Assembly: GCA_910585765.1 (NCBI GenBank)
Contig: CAJUES010000083.1
Coordinates: 1 to 7,943 of the forward strand
Length of the DNA stretch: 7,943 nt
From: an uncultured Lachnospiraceae bacterium
Lineage (GTDB): Bacteria; Bacillota; Clostridia; Lachnospirales; Lachnospiraceae
Direction: 5' to 3'
Position numbers and translations under genes: made by a program. The notes beneath the pieces were generated by a model. It searched no databases, was not told the origin of the DNA, and saw nothing but the letters and a program-made list of their open reading frames with translations. This document shows positions 5,525 to 7,943 of this stretch, piece by piece (the first letter of the stretch is position 1; each line of letters opens with the position of its first letter).

Positions 5525-5664
5525 TTACTGTTTACGCCCCAGCCAGTTCTGATACAATTTTGTGTATTGAAGGCGTAAACAGCGACCGTTTTTGCATACA
5601 AAATGCTAAAGTACAAGCATTTTGGCGCATGTATTTCACTACTCAGACGACGAGTGAACAGTAA
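5525..5664. repeat. Structured intergenic unit bounded by TTACTGTTTAC / GTGAACAGTAA
   Basis: The outer arms 5525-5535 and 5654-5664 are inverted with 10 of 11 matches. Inside, CTGTTTACGCC (5528-5538) pairs perfectly with GGCGTAAACAG (5572-5582), so the left arm has two alternative partners. Farther in, CAAAATGC and GCATTTTG form a perfect 8 bp dyad with a 10-base loop. A short ATACA/TGTAT dyad sits in the first loop, and TCACT/AGTGA lies near the right end. No coding frame is present. It may be a dispersed repeat, a structured RNA or part of the operon's 3' end. Only the dyads themselves are directly seen. Confidence 0.55.
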
Positions 5665-5704
5665 TCAAAACATACATCGTTTTCGGAAAACGCCGGACTA
5701 AAAA

Positions 5705-5733
5705 GTGACAGGAGTATAAAATCATGATATAAT
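5705..5733 (+). promoter_or_regulatory. Sigma-A promoter for the flotillin gene
   Basis: GTGACA (5705-5710, five of six consensus bases) and a perfect TATAAT (5728-5733) are separated by 17 bp. Transcription should begin near 5740, leaving a leader of about 107 bases before ATG 5847. The -10 box overlaps the left arm of the terminator hairpin that starts at 5731. Confidence 0.75.
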
Positions 5734-5779
5734 GTATGTAACCACTTAGGGTAAGTCCCAGGGGTTACATACATTTTTT
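5731..5779 (+). terminator. Intrinsic terminator with a 13 bp stem, overlapping the flotillin promoter
   Basis: AATGTATGTAACC (5731-5743) pairs perfectly with GGTTACATACATT (5763-5775), and six T residues (5774-5779) close the hairpin. The loop holds two exclusive small dyads, ACTTA-GGG-TAAGT (5744-5756) and GGG-TAAGT-CCC (5749-5759). It would stop read-through from the upstream operon. Transcripts starting near 5740 lack most of the left arm and so should escape it. Confidence 0.8.
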
Positions 5780-5846
5780 GTGCACACGGGCATTAAATCC
5801 GGGGCGCATAAAAAGTTTCAGTCCATACGCAAAGGAGGAGATTGGG

Positions 5847-7385
5847 ATGACAGGAGTAGTAGTTGCAACAGTCGTGATCGTGGTTTTGATCGCGCTATTA
5901 TGCATGGGGTATGTGAAGGCGCCGCCCGATATGGCGTTCATCATCTCGGGTGTCAAGAAAAAGTCGAAAGTCGTGATCGGAAAGGCAAGTATCAGGGTTC
6001 CTTTTTTTGAGCGGCTTGACAAGCTGAACCTCAGGCTGATCCCCATTGATGTCAAGACGAGCAACGCGGTGCCCACAGCTGATTATATCAATATCAATGT
6101 GGATGCCACAGTCAACGTGAAGATCAGTAACCAGCCGGACAAATTAAGGCTTGCGGCGGAAAATTTCCTGAACAAGAATACAGAGTATATCGCGGGGGTT
6201 GCGCGGGAAGTCCTCGAGGGCAATGTGCGTGAGATCGTGGGGCGCATGCGCCTAGAAGAGATGGTGTCAGACCGCCAGAAGTTTGCCGAGCTCGTCAAGG
6301 AGAATGCGGAGCCGGATCTTGCGGCTATGGGGTTGGATATCATCAGCTTCAATGTGCAGAACTTTGTCGATGGAAACGACGTCATAGAGAACCTCGGTAT
6401 AGACAATATCGTGAAGATCAAGAAGGCGGCAGCGATCGCCAGAGCCGAGAGTGAGCGCGATATCAAAGTGGCACAGGCAGCGGCGGACAAAGACTCCAAC
6501 GACGCTGCGGTGGCGGCACAGACGGAGATCGCCAAGAAGCAGAATGAGCTTGCCATCAAGAAATCGGAGCTTCAGATGGAGGCGGACACCAAGAAGGCGA
6601 TGGCGGATGCGGCGTACGCGATCCAGAAGGAGGAGCAGCGCAAGACGATCGAGATCACCACTGCAAACGCGGATATCGCGAAGCAGGAGCGCGAGATCGA
6701 GTTGAAGCAGAAGCAGGTTGCCGTCAGGGAGCGCGCACTCGAGGCGGAGGTAAAGAAACAGGCTGAGGCGGAAAAGTACGCGGCGCAGCAGAAGGCGGAC
6801 GCAGCGCTGTATCAGCGCCAGAAGGAAGCCGAGGCGCAGCAGTTTGAGGCGCAGAGGGAAGCGGAAGCGAGGAAGGCACAGGCTGAGGCGGACCGTTACT
6901 CCAAGGAACAGGAGGCGCAGGGTATCAGGGCATACGGCGAGGCGGAGGCTGCGGCAGTGCGGGCAAAAGGCGTCGCGGAGGCGGAGGCGATCCAGGCAAG
7001 AGGTCTTGCGGAGGCGGAAGCCATGGAGAAGAAAGCGGAGGCATATGCGAAGTACAACAAGGCGGCTGTGGCGGAGATGATGATCAAGGTGCTGCCCGAC
7101 ATTGCAGGAAAGATCGCAGAGCCGCTGTCACAGATCGACAAGATCACGATCATCGGCGGGGATGGCAGTTCTAACGGTGTTGACCAGGTGGCAGGGAATG
7201 TTCCGGCAGTCATGGCAAAGCTGTTCGAGTCCATGAGGGAGACGACGGGGATCGACCTGGCGGGCATTATCAATGCGGAGTCCTACGATGCCAAAGTCAA
7301 CAGGAACATTACGCTGAACGGACTGGACGGCGTGAATCTGACAGTGAACGACAAAACGCAAGATCCAGTGACAGGATCCCGATGA
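5847..7385 (+). CDS. floT: Flotillin-family (SPFH/PHB domain) membrane scaffold protein
   Basis: AAAGGAGG (5831-5838) lies eight bases before ATG 5847. The 512-residue product has an N-terminal membrane segment (about residues 4-22), an SPFH/PHB domain (about 25-185, with REVLEGNVREIVGRMRLEEM and the GLDIISFNVQNFVD strand), and a very long Ala/Glu/Lys/Gln coiled coil (about 190-405). The coiled coil ends in the flotillin signature of EA repeats (GEAEAAAVRAKGVAEAEAIQ). A C-terminal domain follows, with MMIKVLPDIAGKIAEPLSQI then DKITIIGG. Length and layout match FloT/YuaG of Bacillus subtilis. Flotillins assemble on the inner face of the membrane in functional microdomains and affect protein complexes, fluidity and signalling. 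The usual NfeD-family partner is not adjacent on either side. The gene is monocistronic, with its own promoter at 5705 and a terminator two bases after the stop. Confidence 0.95.
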   Translation: MTGVVVATVVIVVLIALLCMGYVKAPPDMAFIISGVKKKSKVVIGKASIRVPFFERLDKLNLRLIPIDVKTSNAVPTADYININVDATVNVKISNQPDKLRLAAENFLNKNTEYIAGVAREVLEGNVREIVGRMRLEEMVSDRQKFAELVKENAEPDLAAMGLDIISFNVQNFVDGNDVIENLGIDNIVKIKKAAAIARAESERDIKVAQAAADKDSNDAAVAAQTEIAKKQNELAIKKSELQMEADTKKAMADAAYAIQKEEQRKTIEITTANADIAKQEREIELKQKQVAVRERALEAEVKKQAEAEKYAAQQKADAALYQRQKEAEAQQFEAQREAEARKAQAEADRYSKEQEAQGIRAYGEAEAAAVRAKGVAEAEAIQARGLAEAEAMEKKAEAYAKYNKAAVAEMMIKVLPDIAGKIAEPLSQIDKITIIGGDGSSNGVDQVAGNVPAVMAKLFESMRETTGIDLAGIINAESYDAKVNRNITLNGLDGVNLTVNDKTQDPVTGSR

Positions 7386-7387
7386 TC

Positions 7388-7428
7388 AAAAGGGCTGACT
7401 GCGGCATTTCGGTGCAGTCAGCCCTTTT
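7388..7428 (+). terminator. Strong intrinsic terminator of the flotillin gene
   Basis: AAAAGGGCTGACTGC (7388-7402) pairs perfectly with GCAGTCAGCCCTTTT (7414-7428) across an 11-base loop. The T-rich end of the right arm and the A-rich start of the left arm make it plausible in both directions. It begins two bases after the flotillin stop codon. Confidence 0.95.
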
Positions 7429-7544
7429 GTATATAATTTTCTGAAAATATACGGCAATTTATGCTATTTTTTCGAAATACGTGTTAATATTTTGCATAGG
7501 ACAGCCGATATATATTACGTAAACAAGGATGGAACCTGACTTTA
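7429..7544. other. AT-rich spacer after the flotillin terminator
   Basis: No gene is seen. TTGCAT (7492-7497) and TATTAC (7513-7518) are the nearest to promoter boxes but are 15 bp apart and poor. The promoter for the gene at 7737 may instead lie inside the repeat at 7545-7689. Confidence 0.35.
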
Positions 7545-7689
7545 GAAACTGTTAATAAATCACTTATGACAATGACTTGTCTAAAGGCTGTCTGCGGCAT
7601 CAGAAACTCTCGACACAATCCGCTGTTTTCTTCTTTGCAGCTGCACATTCATACGGCGTCCTTGTCACAGGTAATTTCTGAACAGTTCC
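7545..7689. repeat. MITE-like inverted-repeat element, copy 2
   Basis: This 145 bp unit is a diverged copy of the one at 3105-3247, in the same orientation. It shares the blocks TGACTTGTCTAAA, CATCAGA and TCTTCTTTGCAGCTG and the outer AACTGT/ACAGTTCC ends. Its own terminal inverted repeats (7545-7576 and 7658-7689) also pair at 25 of 32 positions. Where the arm sequence differs from copy 1 (around 7567-7573), both arms have changed together. It ends 47 bases before the ATG at 7737, so it lies in the promoter/leader region of that gene. Confidence 0.8.
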
Positions 7690-7736
7690 TTACAAATAAG
7701 CATGAAAATGTGAGCAGGAAAGGATAGGAATATAGT

Positions 7737-7943
7737 ATGAATATCAGAAGTTCAAGAAATTCATTATTGAGAGCAAGAAATCTGCGCAGTGCCAGAAGGA
7801 GCCGTGCAGGAAAGGTGATCAGCAGCAGGACATCGAGATCGAACGGCAATTCATATTCAAGCTCAACCCAAAGAACAACTTCGAAGTCAACGCTCCTGAA
7901 TCAGACAAAGCAGCTTGCGATGTATGAGAGAATGGAGAAGTCG
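7737..7943 (+). CDS. Ser/Arg-rich N-terminus of an unrecognised protein (3' partial)
   Basis: AGGA (7726-7729) is seven bases before ATG 7737, and the frame stays open to the window edge (69 codons). The visible part starts MNIRSSRNSLLRARNLRSAR and is dominated by Arg, Ser, Asn and Thr for about 52 residues. A helical part then begins (LLNQTKQLAMYERMEKS). It is highly basic, low in complexity, and without a hydrophobic signal or membrane segment. The beginning MNI plus a Ser-rich leaderless segment recalls the first gene of the operon at 3526, and the helix recalls leaderless Lachnospiraceae proteins of unknown role. It may open a second operon of the same type beyond the window. The Arg/Ser tract could bind nucleic acid or simply be disordered. 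Confidence 0.65.
   Translation, partial: MNIRSSRNSLLRARNLRSARRSRAGKVISSRTSRSNGNSYSSSTQRTTSKSTLLNQTKQLAMYERMEKS

Noticed and set aside
6896..7273. Minus-strand frame inside the flotillin gene
   Set aside because: It is a by-product of the Ala/Glu-rich coiled-coil codons; the plus-strand flotillin is unmistakable.
3105..7689. Composite transposon made of the two repeat copies
   Set aside because: The copies are too diverged from each other, carry no transposase, and show no shared flanking duplication; two independent insertions explain them better.
1..7943. CRISPR array, tRNA, rRNA or diversity-generating retroelement
   Set aside because: No regularly spaced direct repeats, no tRNA-like cloverleaf, no rRNA motifs and no reverse-transcriptase or template/variable repeat pair were seen.

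Overview
The window looks like a chromosomal segment of a low-to-mid G+C Firmicute, most likely a gut Lachnospiraceae-type Clostridia. The reasons are strong AGGAGG-type ribosome sites, sigma-A promoters, a conjugative-element ParB and large serine recombinase of the kind common in these bacteria, and a protein I recognise as a DUF6033-type protein. This assignment is inference from protein resemblance; no rRNA or tRNA is present to confirm it.

Positions 1 to about 1417 are the decayed right part of an integrative conjugative element. They hold a ParB-like partition gene (open at the left edge), the first 50 or so codons of a YdbC/PC4-like gene, and, fused to it out of frame, the C-terminal third of a large serine recombinase that also carries an in-frame stop. 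The middle of the element (relaxase, mating-pair and recombinase N-terminal genes) is missing, so an internal deletion is inferred. The recombinase tail runs into a fragment of an Asp/Gly/Thr-rich, probably exported host protein (ending at 1882), which looks like the right insertion junction.

Positions 1883-2931 are a second small accessory block. A textbook promoter overlapped by inverted repeats drives a four-helix membrane protein (DUF3796-like) and a short Xre-type regulator. After them come a cysteine-rich KTR-type N-terminal stub and a small gene broken by two single-base frameshifts. Positions 2932-3525 are mostly non-coding and carry the first of two copies of a ~143 bp MITE-like repeat with 32 bp terminal inverted repeats.

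Positions 3526-5502 are an apparent three-gene operon: an acidic coiled-coil protein, an unrecognised 153-residue protein, and a DUF6033-type protein. None has a signal peptide or membrane segment. A 340 bp structured intergenic region follows, rich in inverted repeats and ending in a terminator hairpin whose left arm overlaps the -10 box of the next promoter. That promoter drives a monocistronic flotillin (SPFH) gene (5847-7385), which is closed by a strong intrinsic terminator.

The second MITE-like copy (7545-7689) sits just upstream of a Ser/Arg-rich gene that runs off the right edge. The two repeat copies thus bracket the operon plus flotillin. How the operon and flotillin work together, if at all, is not shown by the sequence.
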